Notes: generated from the sequence alone by a model not told the origin. A stretch of 64,000 bases of DNA from Poa pratensis (GCA_947311845.1 CAMZMU010000111.1:14886799-14950798); one strand, 5' to 3'. Shown: positions 11,633 to 22,798, counted from the stretch's first letter. Translations and numbers: made by a program.

Positions 11633-13099
11633 GTGTGTGGCCCCGTCTTGTTGAAATTTTTCTATGTAGTTTACCCTTAGTTAGCTTAGTGTGTCGAGAC
11701 TTCAAGACTGAAGAGTATAGAGTAATGAAATAAATCCAATTTCATTGTCTGCAATCATGCTCTTGCTTAGTTTAATGACTTCATTAAAAGAAATAAGTGT
11801 GAATACATGTGATGGAGATATTCTTGGCTATTTTGTCAAATTATCATGGTGCTGAGCATTTTCATGGAGTTTCATGTATTACAAGAACACAGTAACATTG
11901 CATGCTTGTGTACGCTATGCTGTTCAACGCCTATGTAAAATTAACAAGGTGCCCGCTAGTCTGAACTTTACTGCAGCAACTAATCCATTCCTGAAATTGC
12001 CGGAGTTCTTTTTGTAATAGGTACATGCTTATAGTTGCAGTTACTAGGAGGCCCTGGTGCTAGCATTTTGCCCTAACTATCTCAAAATAATAATTGTTCT
12101 CACATGTAACTCTATGCTTTCACTGCCTTGAAATTTCACTCATCAAAATTAACAAGGTTGAACTATTTCACTCATTTAGGTTAAACTGCACTATTTTTGG
12201 ATGTTGAACTACTCCATGGATGGAATTCGTGGCTGTTTAGACTTAGTTTTATATCTCGGTGACACAACTTTGGAATTAGGTAAAATTGTAAGCCTTGCAT
12301 CTGCACTATGATTTGTGTAGGATTGTGTAGGTCTGTAGTGCAAGCCTTGCTGTAGTGTAATATTTCTGAACTGAAAGTATAAAGTAACACTACAGTTCAT
12401 TGATTCTCTGATTGTTGTAGTTGTTTGAATCCTTTTTGTGTAGAATTGTGTCACTCCCTAGTGTAATATTTGTGTAGGATGATCTATGTTTCTTGCATGT
12501 CGACACGGGGCTGTGGCGACGACGACGATGACATCCGGCTGAGCTATGTTTCTTGCATGTGGTGCTTGACTTGCCATACCAACATGGGGTGCGGCGGCGA
12601 CGACACCGACAAGGGGCTGTGGCGGCGATGACGACATCGACATCGATACGGAGCTGTATTTGTACTACCGCGATCATTTGTACTATCCGATAGGTTTATA
12701 TTGATTGATGCAATACTTTATTTGTACTATTGATAATGACCTGTATGAATGTATCAGAAAATAAATGTGGGGCAGTAATTGTATTTATTTGTGAATATTC
12801 TGGATTTTATTTTTTAATCCATAAATTGATACTAGTGGCGCACATATTTAGTTAGTGCGCCACTGGTACAGCTTTGTTTTTAAACTCAGAAATTATTATT
12901 AGTGGCGCACACACTAGCTGGTGCGCCACTGGTAGTTCAACTTACCAGTGGCGCAGGACAGGTAAGTTGGGTTACCTGTGGCGTCCGCCGTGCGCCACAG
13001 ATAACACTTACCAGTGGCGCAAGTTTAGTGGCGCACCGCCGTGCGCCACAGATAGCCAAATTTGGTGCGTCATTGGTAGGTTTTTTCCTACTAGTGCCA

Positions 13100-14516
13100 T
13101 GTGCCAATGGGCCACAAATGCTCAAACACTGTCGTTGGTTGCCTACCATCATATCGATGGGTACCTTAAACACTACGATCATCTTCGATTCCCCAACTGT
13201 ACTTTCAAGGTCCAGCCAGGTAGACAACCCAGCACGCCGAAGCAACCCATGGTCCAGCCCGACCTTAATCAATGGCAATCAAGGAACGATACGGCCAGCC
13301 TAAATCGAAACAAACTTGTGTTGTTCTAGACGGCATGCGTTTTCATTACGATGAAAGCAGCATGGCAGATCTTCTTTCCCATAAAAAGGCTCAAGCAATA
13401 AGCAACACGACGGTTCACCAGCCAGCACCACGAACCCGAATGTTCTCCGTGCGAAGGACATTGAATCACTGATCTTTGACACTGCTGACTAAGCCTGCCG
13501 CCATTAACTTAGGTCCAGCTGAGGTCGAAAAAAAAAAGAGCCCTATTGGTGTAATTCCTGACCGAGTAATAAGTTGCCGTCCTGTCAGGTCGCCAATGTG
13601 CACAGTTCAGTTTGGCTCCTGCTAACTGCCACTGCCCGCCTCCTCCTTGCTTGATAAGTGCGGTCAGACGCATGATGATCCATCCAAATTCGACACTGGA
13701 GACTCGCCTCATATCGTTGCTTTTGATCTCTCGGCATTCGTCTCCGGAGGGCGGCCTCTGTAACACGACCCATTCTGCAAACCTCCGCGGTTCACTGTCG
13801 TGTGCAGCAGCTGATCGCCTCGATACAACGCGCACTTGCTAAACCTCTCGTTTGACCTAGCAAAACGTGTCCATGTCCACGGCAGAGGACCCGCAGTTGA
13901 AATGGAGGTTTACTTGATCGGGACTGAGTACAGCATAGGACCGGTACAAGTGCCTCTCCCGAAATTAATGTGAAACACTTGCAAAACCGAGAGGTTCAGT
14001 TTTCTTCGAGGGACACGACGGGTGACTGTTCATGGAAAGAGCGGCTAAAAGCGCTTAATTTAGCCTTTGTTTTCCTCTGTGCTGGAGCTTCTTTAAAGAT
14101 GCATTGCATTCAATGGAATCCCGGCTCCCTTTCTTTTTGATTTCCATTCTATTTAGATATTTTTTTAATTATTACTGAGGCAAAAAGTTTGAACTCGTCT
14201 CATTAACAAAGAAGGGTTCGAGACAAAGTTTGGCAAAACATGGCAAAAATAAAGTCTACTCTCACGGCATCAAATAATTCAAGTTTTTCGCACGGGCAAC
14301 CCCATAAGGTGGCGTCACCTTTAATATTACAAAACAAGAGGAATGGGAGTAGTGGCACGAAATCGCAGGAGGAGTGGAATAGTGGCCACTCTAGAAGTTC
14401 TGAAAATAGTTACTCATATTGTCGTCCATAAAATATAATGACACTTTTGTACAGTTTTTTTTTGCAAGATTGTAAATGTACATTATGCATGGAAATCACA
14501 AATACGCAAATAATTA
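13100..14516. other. Intergenic, no gene recognised
   Basis: Unique-looking mixed sequence with short open frames on both strands. None of these has a domain, plausible splice structure or codon bias that I can support. No element termini were found between the CACTA element and the Stowaway MITE. Confidence 0.4.
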
Positions 14517-14639
14517 CTCACTCCGTTCAGAAAAGGATGTCTCAACTAACTCCAAATTTGGATATATCTAGACATAATTTAGTGTATAGATACATTCAAA
14601 TTTGAACTTAGTTGAGACATCTTTTGTGAACAGAGGGAG
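14517..14639. mobile_element. Stowaway MITE (Thalos-like)
   Basis: A 123-bp element flanked by TA on both sides. The left end CTCACTCCGTTCAGAAAAGG pairs with the reverse complement of the right end, CTCCCTCTGTTCACAAAAG. The inner repeat ATGTCTCAACTAA is also shared by both arms. Size, TA target and TIR match the Thalos group of Triticeae Stowaway MITEs as I remember it. It is non-coding. Confidence 0.85.
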
Positions 14640-14779
14640 TAGATGGATAAACTGTAAATTGTTAGAGTCTACTCCTAATGGCAGCAACATCCCATGCGTG
14701 TCTTTACTGTAGATTTTTTTTAGGGAAGCCAACACTGTAACATGTAACATGAAGCATTTATCTACTCATGGATGGGTTA

Positions 14780-15866
14780 GAAGCTAGCTGCAACCCAAGC
14801 CTCCCAACCTCTGGGAAGCAACAATCGTGTACTCCAAGGCGGCATCTTCAAGAAGATCACGACGCGAAGGCGTCGTCGCCGCCCGATCTGAGGATCTGAG
14901 TTTTTCACCCGGAGCACGTAGGAGGACCGAGAGAGCCACAACGACGCCTTCAGGAAGGGAACGGCATCCGAGGATGTCGACGCCGCGGTCCGGGAATATC
15001 CCGGACAAAGGTTTTCCTTGGCATAGACTCTAGGCCTCCCACACAGGGCTTGGAACGCCGTACAGACGACATCCGCACCGCTGCCACAAGAAGTCGCTTG
15101 TCAATCACCACGCCGCCCACACGGCCGCGTTCACCAACCAGCACCAGAACTGTCGGCACGCCCGTCAACCAACGCAGTTCCCACCGTCCTGGGTCGCCAC
15201 ACCGGCATCCAAACTCCTCGCACCACCGAACCAAGCTGGAAAACGAGCACCACCGCGGCGGCCAGGACCCGAACCTGGCCCCGACAGACGGCCTCACCGG
15301 CATCCTCAGCTACACCACCGCGCAGGACCCACGGGCCCGTCCCGAGAGATTGGTCCAACAACAGCCCCCATGCTGCTGCCGCGCCAGATCTGGATGGTGA
15401 GAGGTGGCCAGCCATGAACTCCGATCAGGGAGAGCGACGTCCTGCAGCCACCGCGACTGCGAGGAACGCCCGCAACAGAGGAGGACGGAAGGGCTCGCAA
15501 GGGCCCGGGGGCCCTGCCCCGGCCCGTGGACGCGAAGCCAGAGCTCGTGCCCGCGACCACAACCGTCGTCCTCGTCTTCAATCCTTCTAGCGAGAGCAGC
15601 AGAGCGCCGCCGCCATTCAGATCCTCCGCCACTTCGTCGTACCAGCCGTACCCGAGCGGTACCCGCGCTCCACCGGCCCGCTGCGCGAGGAGGGGGCCTC
15701 GCCACCGCCGTCAACTGCACGGGCCCAGCCTAGCGGTCACCGCCGGGCGCCGGCAGCGGCGAGAGAGGAAGAAGGAGGAGGAGTGGAGGTTGGGCTAGGG
15801 TCGCCTCCGGAGTCGCCCAGGAGAGCGACCCGGGAGGCAGTTTTTCGTTTTTTCTGTCTCCACCCG
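14780..15866 (-). mobile_element. GC-rich LINE-like leader fragment
   Basis: A GC-rich block with long but shifting open frames on both strands and no identifiable reverse transcriptase or endonuclease. On the minus strand it starts with A-rich text and then CTGCCTCCCGGGTCGCTC, followed by a Pro/Arg-coding leader-like sequence. In style this resembles the 5' part of Triticeae LINE or LINE-derived elements and the insert at 22799-23805. No target duplication was located, so boundaries are approximate and the class is tentative. Confidence 0.3.
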
Positions 15867-16199
15867 GTCACAACTTGAAGATGGATGATTGAATTATCAC
15901 CGAACTTCCAGCAAGTTTTAACCAACTTACGTTTACGGAAACTAATTTCAACAAAATTTGAACTAAATTCTCAAAACTTGGCCCCCTGAAGCCGCTTGCG
16001 CTTTTTGGAGAGTGATTTATCAGAATCAAAACACGATGATACACTTTTCGTTTTCTCCATTTCAAATTAGGGCATATACAATGAAAGATGATTAGAGAGG
16101 TGCTTACAAGAATAAACCTGTTTTTTTAAAGCACTAGTGCTTATTTACACTAGGCAAATGCCTAACTACGCACTTTTCCAATACAAATAAGAAGAGGTT

Positions 16200-16729
16200 T
16201 ATTTTCGCAAACACCCATTTAAGCACCATCCATTGTACATGGCCTTATAAGATGTTTTAGATATTTTAGTGTGGACTATACGTGAACATAGGAAAACTAC
16301 ACTTTTGGGCCATGGAACCGGCAGCCTCTCGCCCATCTCTTTCAGGCAAGGTCTATACCTTCTTCTGCACATCGGCGTGTCTTGTGTGGGGCTACTTGGT
16401 GTCTGTCTGTAGCTCTGCGTGTCAGTGGCGGTGATCATCTTCACTTGTAATCTCCTCGGCGTCCCTCTCTGAGGCCTCCTTGTTGAGCCTGTCTGCAGCT
16501 TTGTATGTCAGTGGCGGTGATCGTCGGTGTTCTCGTGTAATCTCCTCGGCCTCCCTCTTTGTGGCCACCCTATTGAGCCTGTCTGCCGGTGTGGACAGTG
16601 GCGGTGTGCTTCGGTGTTTACATGTAATCGCCTAGTAGATCTATTTCTTGTGTGTGCAGGGTTGTGTTGTATGTCGGGTTTTATTCGTCTAGCGTTGAGC
16701 CTTTTCGGCATTTAATCTAAAAAAAAAAG
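16200..16729 (+). mobile_element. LINE-like 3' end with tandem repeat and poly-A
   Basis: The segment ends in an A-tract (gcatttaatctaaaaaaaaaa, ending at 16729) preceded by a T/G-rich tail, as in the 3' UTR of plant LINEs. Upstream it contains about 2.5 tandem copies of a unit of roughly 88 bases (from about 16411). Each copy carries cagtggcggtg, tgtaatc, cctcggc and ttgagcctgtctgc. No coding part is seen and the 5' boundary is unknown. Confidence 0.45.
16411..16640 (+). repeat. Tandem repeat of about 88 bp, 2.5 copies
   Basis: Copy one starts at about 16411 (agctctgcgtgtcagtggcg), copy two at about 16497 (agctttgtatgtcagtggcg) and a partial third at about 16583 (cggtgtggacagtggcgg). Copies share the words tgtaatctcctcggc and ttgagcctgtctgc, with substitutions and small indels. 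The array lies within the LINE-like 3' tail. Confidence 0.75.
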
Positions 16730-17065
16730 TTGTGACCGGCTGATTGCCACGACACCTGCATGGACTACCTAGTGCACAGACTCGCAACAGCAAACAACAG
16801 ACATGTGGCCGTACCTGAAATTTTACTCCTTGCGTTTGGAATGCCTGCAACCGTATGCACAAGGACTGGTCCACTGGGTCTTAATTATCCTAGTTTCTCT
16901 CATGCCCTGTTTCATAGACTTTGTCCGCTGTTTTGCCTACCCCCTATATCTTCCTCCTCCCTTCAATATTTGGCAGCCTCGCCGGCGATACACGGACGGA
17001 CAAGATGTTTAGTCTCGTGTGTATGGTTGCAACGAATTCACTATGGCATTCAAAGCAATCGCTTA

Positions 17066-17255
17066 GGCCTTTTGAAGGATTGAATCCTGTAGAAAATTTT
17101 CTATAAAAATTGTTTGATATATAGAATCATATCCTATAAATTTTATCTTATAAGAATCTGTAGTGTAAATCTTATAGGAAAAAGTATGAGGTCCCACCTT
17201 TTAAAAAAAATCCTTTACCACAATCAAAAAGAATCACTCTTCTCATAGGATTCAA
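17066..17255. mobile_element. Tourist/Harbinger-like MITE remnant, split by a Helitron
   Basis: An AT-rich stretch starts ggccttttgaaggattgaatcc after a TTA and ends ctcataggattcaa at 17255. There the Helitron interrupts it; the text resumes at 18473 with ttagacat. The inner words ttgaatcctgtag (left) and the reverse complement ttgaatcctatgag (right) pair. With the Helitron removed, the right side reads ggattcaa-TTA, giving a TTA on both sides as in PIF/Harbinger MITEs. The right TIR is incomplete. Confidence 0.45.
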
Positions 17256-18472
17256 CTAGTAAAGTGCCCGTACGTTGCAACGGCTCTAAAGAAATAAATG
17301 AATACATGACAACCCTAAAACATAACAACACATGTCTCTCTGTTTTTTGTTTCAAACCATTTGAAATATGTTTCCTTTGTTCCACCATAAACCATTATAA
17401 CTGGAAAAAAAAATGGCACTTAATTTTCAATAGCTAACCGTGTCCGTATGTCGCGGCCTTTTTGCGTTTTACACCCTGCACAACTGGGATATCAACCCGC
17501 GCACCTTATCTTGTATACACCTCGTGTGGAAGACGATGTTCTCCCGGAGCACATGGAAGATGCGTCGTCGCTGGGCTCGCGTAGCCATACGACAGCAGGG
17601 CGACCGTGACGTACTACCTCCCCAACCGGAGCACATTGAGGTGGCGCCGCCGGTCTCCCGCGGCCTCTAGCGCCCACAGCCACATCTGACAGCACACCAG
17701 AGCACGAGAGTAGGCGCCGCCGGGCTCACGCAGACGACAGTCCGAGCGAGCGGCCTCCAGGTGCTCAATCCGCTGCTGCCCTAAGTGCTCACACCGCCGC
17801 CCCTGGCGTCCCGCCATCTGCGCGCCGTCAGATGAACAAGGTAGAGACATGAGGTGTTGATCGGCGTTGCTGTGCCCTTGCATAGGATCGCAGTCATCAC
17901 TTGGTGGCCAAAAAAGATCCTGAGTTTGTCCACGTTGTAGCATCGTCGTCGAGATCAAAAGATTGGATGCATATTTACGTCATACTTCTGATTTCGCGAC
18001 GTAGCCTTTGATGTTCGCAATTCAGTTTAGCAGTGGAGTCCGTGTTCAGATCGTCGTTGTGCGACGCCACGGGCGGCTCGTCACACCCCACACGTAGAAG
18101 GCTTGGGCTGCTCATACAGTATATGTTACGAAGTGTTGTACATGACTAAAAAAACATCATGCTTCCCGAGCCCAACTCTATGTTGTTCTATGTTGTTGCT
18201 TCACGAGCGAGGGGTTGACGGCCACAGGCGGAAGTGAGCTTTTGTTTTTCTTCAAAGAGCAAGGCTGATGGGCTAGGCCAGCCAGATAACGACGGTGTGT
18301 TGACCAAGCGTGCGAGGACGGACGTGCTGTGTTAGCAATGGAGACGGGGAAAAGATAATATGAAACGGTACGTGACTTACGGGTGGTAGATGTGGGTAAT
18401 TTTCATCAACTTTAGGGGTAGTTACGATGACGTACCACAAGAAGTCATCCTTCCTTTATTATTAGGTATAGA
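17256..18472 (-). mobile_element. Non-autonomous Helitron
   Basis: On the minus strand the element begins TCTATACCTAATAATAAAGG immediately after an A, and ends GTTGCAACGTACGGGCACTTTACTAG immediately before a T in spirit; the key marks are a 3' CTAG and a short GC hairpin (GCCGT paired with ACGGGC) 8-10 bases upstream. The A|TC...CTAG|T insertion between A and T and the lack of a target duplication are the Helitron hallmarks. The 1217-bp body encodes no Rep/helicase. A GC-rich stretch at 17520-17830 has short open frames that could be captured host sequence, but I do not recognise it. Confidence 0.8.
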
Positions 18473-18749
18473 TTAGACATACCATCTCAATCCTATTGGT
18501 CCTATTTCAACATTTTTCCTATTCTGTGAATGAGAGAAGCCCAACATGGCTTACTTTCCTGAATAAAATGAGGGAGAAATTAAAAACTACGAGCATGTGG
18601 GGTAATGATTAAGAGAATGGTCGCCCTCTTAGCCCACTTGGAATCAAAGTTATCAAAATTAATGGTGGCTGTGAGTGTATGCGTAGGGTGGTAGTGTGCG
18701 CGTGTGTATATGTTGTAATGTGTCTTTCTCGATAATATCAAGGATAAAA

Positions 18750-20074
18750 CGTAGCTACCGTCGTGAGACAAGAAAACTGCCTCCCATATTCCATGGAAGG
18801 GGAATCCGAAGGCGATTAATTCCAACTGCCAAGAGAACTCCGTCCAAGATTCTCCAGGGCGACGTCGTCGTCGACTCCACCGCGGCGCGGCGACCTCCCA
18901 TCTTCAGCCGCTTCAGTCCCTTGGGCGCAGGAGCTCTCTCGCGGCACTGCAACAACCTTTGGGTCATGTGCTTTTAGCGGATCGTGGAGGCAAAATTTGA
19001 TGGTGCATCGACCCGATTGGCTGTGTGCCCCGACGAACAGTTCTCATGAGGCATCGAGGCAACGGTTCACAGGAGATCGCTCCTCTCCTTCCCCTCGCTC
19101 TGTCGCCGAGACCTCAATGATTGCATCTCGGGCCAAGACTGACGTCAAAGTCTCAAGGTATTCGGGCATCCTGTGGCAGATACACGGCCAGCCTCAGGGG
19201 TGCACAAGACACCAGGTACAAAACATATTCTTTGTAAATTAGCATTTTTTCACCACATATGCACCCCCTAAAATGCCTTTTATCTGTTTAGGCACCCTCT
19301 AGGCACCCCTGGTTGCAAATGCCCTAGCTCCGCCACTGCCGACATCGCATGTTTGCTTTCGTGTCCGATGCGAGCAAGCTGTCTAAAGCGTTGCCTATGT
19401 TGTCCTTCAAGATCCGGGAGGTCGGCGCGGAGCTGCTAGATTGGCCCTTTGTGAGCTCTTAGCGGCGACCATGACCCAAACTGGTGATGTGCTAGATGGA
19501 CCCAAGCGATCTTAGTGCTTATCGACATCACGTTCGTGGGCACATGCGTTGACATCCACCTCGGGAAAAATGCGCGGGAACTGCTGTCTCTAGATTCAAA
19601 GCTATAGGTATGGTGGATCGGCTTGGCATGGTGGCAGTAACACATGGCGACTACGGTTTTGTGCTTCTTTTTTAGCACCAGATCTCGAGCTACGAATGAA
19701 AACCCTAGGTCTGGAATATATTGGTTGTACCTTTTAATGGTGATGTTTTCCGCTACTTCTTTGTTGAAAGCATTGTGAGGAGAATTCTCAAAATTTATAT
19801 TCAAGGTGAAAACTCATAATGCGACCCTGTTGGATTCACGGACGACGGTGCTCACTGGTCACCCTTGAGGAAGGCTATCGCTTTTGGAGAACTATTTTCT
19901 AAAATCATGGGGTTATCAAAGACGGTGGTCGATATGTTGTTGTATTCGTAGATTTCTCTTTTTGTTCTATTAATTTATTAGGACGTGTTCATTCTAGATG
20001 TCTTGATGTTGGTGTAGAGGCAGGTTGTATTTGAGATCGTTTTGATATTAATATATTAACTTTATCGAGAAATT
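18750..20074 (+). mobile_element. LINE-like insertion with 10-bp direct flanks
   Basis: The 10-base word aaggataaaa occurs at 18740-18749 and again at 20075-20084. The right copy follows a tail, ttgatattaatatattaactttatcgagaaatt, typical of the 3' end of Triticeae LINE-type debris. Between them are GC-rich leader-like sequence and AT-rich tail-like sequence, with no intact protein. The match could still be partly by chance, so boundaries are an inference. Confidence 0.4.
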
Positions 20075-20084
20075 AAGGATAAAA

Positions 20085-20600
20085 TGTTCTTACAAAAATA
20101 CATACGACGACTTTTAAAAATATCTGTTGTCGAGATCACAATGGAGCAAGATACCGGAACACCGTGACTAGCGGTTGTATTTGACAATTCTTATAATTAT
20201 TATCGCAGACTATATATATATATCTACTCCTTATATTTTGGGACGGAGGTTATCTTTCCATATACATTGTCAATTTTTAAAAAAATTCATAACAAAACTC
20301 GAATTATATCTCATATGAATTTATAATTTATTTGAATTGGGTAAAATACTTCCTGATTCGGGTAGAGGAGCCACCCACTCATAGAGTTGACTCATTAAGT
20401 CATCATCGTAGTCTGCTGCCTGGTTGTGCGGTGTGATCTCTGAGAGACAGGCTCGGGGTCCACCTATGGGCCCGGCATTCGGACTTTGGCGTCTTTAAAT
20501 TCTCCGGCTTTCTTCTCGCTCCCCACCGCAAGGTGACACGCCTACAAGCCGGCACTCCAATACAGACTCGAACGCAAACGACAGAGTACGCACGGTTAGC
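20085..20600. promoter_or_regulatory. Upstream region of the KCS gene
   Basis: The region is AT-rich up to about 20400 and then mixed. It includes a MITE-end-like piece at about 20220-20250 (tatctactccttatattttgggacggagg), which looks like one end of a broken Stowaway element. A weak TATA-like word (tttaaat, about 20493) lies some 105 bases before the ATG. Sequence from there to 20600 is a plausible 5' UTR. No other cis-elements are claimed. Confidence 0.3.
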
Positions 20601-22055
20601 ATGAGCTCGTCGGGCCAGCTCAAGCGGCTGTTCCAGCTCGTGGTGAGCAACCTCCTCGCCCTCGTGGCGGTGCCGGTCGCCGCCCTGGTCGTGCTCAAGG
20701 CGGCGGAGCAAGGGCCCGATGAGCTGCTCGCCCGGCTGCGCGCGCTCCGGCCCGTGCACATGTTCTTGGCCACGTTCGTCCCGGCCGCGGCGACGGCCAT
20801 CTACCTCACGCTCCGGCCGCGCGCGGTGTACATGGTGGACTACGCGTGCTTCCGCACCACCCCCAACTGCCGCGTCCCGTTCGCGACGTTCTACGAGCAC
20901 GCGCGCGTGTGGCCCGGCTTCGACGAGCGCAGCGTCCGGTTCATGTCGCGGCTGCTCGAGCGGTCGGGGCTGGGCGAGGAGACCTGCCTGCCCTACGCGC
21001 AGCACTACATCCCGCCGTCTCGCGACCTGGCGTCCTCCCGCGCGGAGGCCGAGCTCATCATCTTCTCCGCCATCGACGACCTGCTCGCCAAGACCGGCGT
21101 CTCCCCGGAGGAGATCGACATCCTCGTGGTGAACTGCAGCCTCTTCGCCCCGACGCCTTCTTTCGCCGACATGATCGTGAACCGGTACAAGCTCCGCAAG
21201 GACGTGCGTAACGTGCACCTCGCGGGCATGGGCTGCAGCGCGGGGCTCATCTCCGTGGGGCTGGCCAGGAACCTGCTCCAGGTGGCGCCGAGGGGCTCGA
21301 AGGCGCTGGTGGTGTCCACGGAGACCATCACCCCGAACTACTACATGGGCGAGGAGCGCGCCATGCTTCTCCCCAACTGCCTGTTCCGCATGGGTGGCGC
21401 CGCCGTGCTGCTCTCCACCGACGCCACCAACGCGCGGTTCCGGCTCGCGCACGTGGTGCGCACCCTGACGGGCGCCAAGGACGGCGCGTACCGGTGCGTG
21501 TACCAGGAGGAGGACGAGCGTGGCAACGTGGGGATCAACCTGTCCAAGGACCTGATGAGCATCGCGGGGGACGCGCTGAAGGCGAACATCACGGCCATGG
21601 GGCCCCTGGTCCTGCCCGCGCCAGAGCAGCTGCTGTTCGCGCTGTCCTTCATCGCGCGCAGGGTGGTGAGCAGCGGGATCAGGCCGTACATCCCGGACTT
21701 CCGCACGGCGTTCGAGCACTTGTGCATCCACGCGGGCGGGCGCGCGGTCATCGACGAGCTGCAGCGCAGCCTGGCGCTGTCGGACGAGCAGGTGGAGGCG
21801 TCGCGGATGACGCTGCACCGGTTCGGCAACACGTCCAGCAGCTCGCTGTGGTACGAGCTCGCCTACATCGAGGCCAAGGGGCGGATGCGGAAGGGAGATC
21901 GGTTGTGGATGATCGGCTTCGGCTCCGGGTTCAAGTGCAATAGCGCCGCCTGGGAGTGCATCCGGCCGCCGGCGGTGGAGGGCGGCGCCGATGGGCCCTG
22001 GGCCGCCTGCGCCCACCGGTACCCCGTCGAGATCCCCGACGTGCTCAAGCATTAG
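20601..22055 (+). CDS. 3-ketoacyl-CoA synthase (KCS), intronless
   Basis: A single uninterrupted frame of 484 residues, the usual size for plant KCS. The enzyme condenses malonyl-CoA with long acyl-CoA in the endoplasmic reticulum, the first and specificity-setting step of very-long-chain fatty acid elongation for waxes, suberin and sphingolipids. Two N-terminal hydrophobic helices (about 13-32 and 52-70) would anchor it. The FAE1/CUT1-type condensing domain follows. The catalytic Cys is C212 in GMGCSAG, and the His/Asn of the triad are H377 in CIHAGGRAVID and N410 in RFGNTSSSS. The C-terminal WMIGFGSGFKCNSAAW motif is intact. All key residues are present, so the gene looks functional. Codon use is strongly GC-biased, as in many intronless grass genes. 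The long antisense frame over this gene is a shadow of that bias. The KCS subfamily cannot be set by eye. Confidence 0.95.
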   Translation: MSSSGQLKRLFQLVVSNLLALVAVPVAALVVLKAAEQGPDELLARLRALRPVHMFLATFVPAAATAIYLTLRPRAVYMVDYACFRTTPNCRVPFATFYEHARVWPGFDERSVRFMSRLLERSGLGEETCLPYAQHYIPPSRDLASSRAEAELIIFSAIDDLLAKTGVSPEEIDILVVNCSLFAPTPSFADMIVNRYKLRKDVRNVHLAGMGCSAGLISVGLARNLLQVAPRGSKALVVSTETITPNYYMGEERAMLLPNCLFRMGGAAVLLSTDATNARFRLAHVVRTLTGAKDGAYRCVYQEEDERGNVGINLSKDLMSIAGDALKANITAMGPLVLPAPEQLLFALSFIARRVVSSGIRPYIPDFRTAFEHLCIHAGGRAVIDELQRSLALSDEQVEASRMTLHRFGNTSSSSLWYELAYIEAKGRMRKGDRLWMIGFGSGFKCNSAAWECIRPPAVEGGADGPWAACAHRYPVEIPDVLKH

Positions 22056-22780
22056 CCACGTACGCCGCCGCCGGCAGCCCAGCCCAGCTGATCTGTCGTC
22101 TCGTGCGCATTCGTACACACACGTTCAGTCCTACACGAAAAACGCCCAGACACTAGCCACTAGGGCAGTACCAGTAGCTACTCCAGCACCGGCCTGTGGC
22201 TCTGTACGTCTACGTAACAACTACTCCATCCATCCATCCATCCAGTGAGTTCGCCTCTCTGTGCACACGTTGCATTAATGGATCTTCCTCACTTGTTATC
22301 TCCTTCCTCACCCCTACCCCTACGTGCCCGCTGCTATAGTGCTACTACATCTGTTCATCGTTGTTACAAACATCAAACGGTTTAATAATTGGGATCCCGA
22401 CGGGCCGGCGAAGGGGTTTGAGTTTGAGGAGACGTCAGAGACTGGTGGGGTTTGGTCTAATCGCCAGCTCGCCTCGCCGCTCTACCGCCGACTGCGGTGT
22501 AGCACGTGGTCGATCATGGATTTTTTTTCACAATCTTGGTTGGCGGGCCATCTGGGCTGGTTGCTCGAAGACACGTTTCGATTTTTAGATTTCCTGACAT
22601 TGGTTGATGGGAGTTTCCGCCATCTGGCCTGGCTGGAAGTCACGTGTCGATTTTTACGCTTTCGAAAGGGTCTGATTTGACATATTTTTGGTGGGATACT
22701 TTGAAAAATGCATTGGACAACAGATCTCGTATCTATCTGTAAAAAAATCTCGATCATGAACGAAGTAGTTTGGTTGCTTT
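22056..22780. other. 3' flank of KCS with a short direct duplication
   Basis: Includes the presumed 3' UTR and a small (catc)n run near 22227. At about 22544-22660 two imperfect copies of a stretch of roughly 70 bases follow each other (ttggttggcgggccatctgggctgg and ttggttgatgggagtttccgccatctggcctgg, each ending cgatttttag or cgatttttac). This looks like a local duplication in old transposon sequence. No gene is supported. Confidence 0.45.
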
Positions 22781-22798
22781 AAAACCACTTGTCCCCTA

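Larger units (their letters stand above)
9920..13096. mobile_element. Non-autonomous CACTA (DTC) transposon, 3.2 kb
   Basis: The left end is CACTAGTAGAAAAAAAC, and the reverse complement of the right end is CACTAGTAGGAAAAAACC. Both are flanked by a 3-bp target duplication, cca (9917-9919 and 13097-13099). Subterminal regions (about 9949-10250 and 12830-13085) contain many direct and inverted copies of a word like acctgtggcgcac and gtgcgccacaggt, the usual transposase-binding array of CACTA elements. No transposase (TNP2-like) frame is present. The interior is a GC-rich block (about 10290-10960) resembling a plant 5' leader and first exon, followed by intron-like AT-rich sequence and an exon-like piece (11557-11632). 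It therefore looks like a deletion derivative or gene-capturing element that moves only with help in trans. Confidence 0.88.

Noticed and set aside
15868..16741. 13-base inverted pair ccggtcacaactt and aagttgtgaccgg
   Set aside because: Several such inverted pairs are expected by chance in 64 kb, and no element structure lies between them that uses them as ends.
20403..22118. A 571-codon open frame antisense to the KCS gene
   Set aside because: It is a shadow caused by strong GC3 bias of the KCS coding strand. It is Arg/His/Gly-rich, has no domain and covers the true gene and its flanks.
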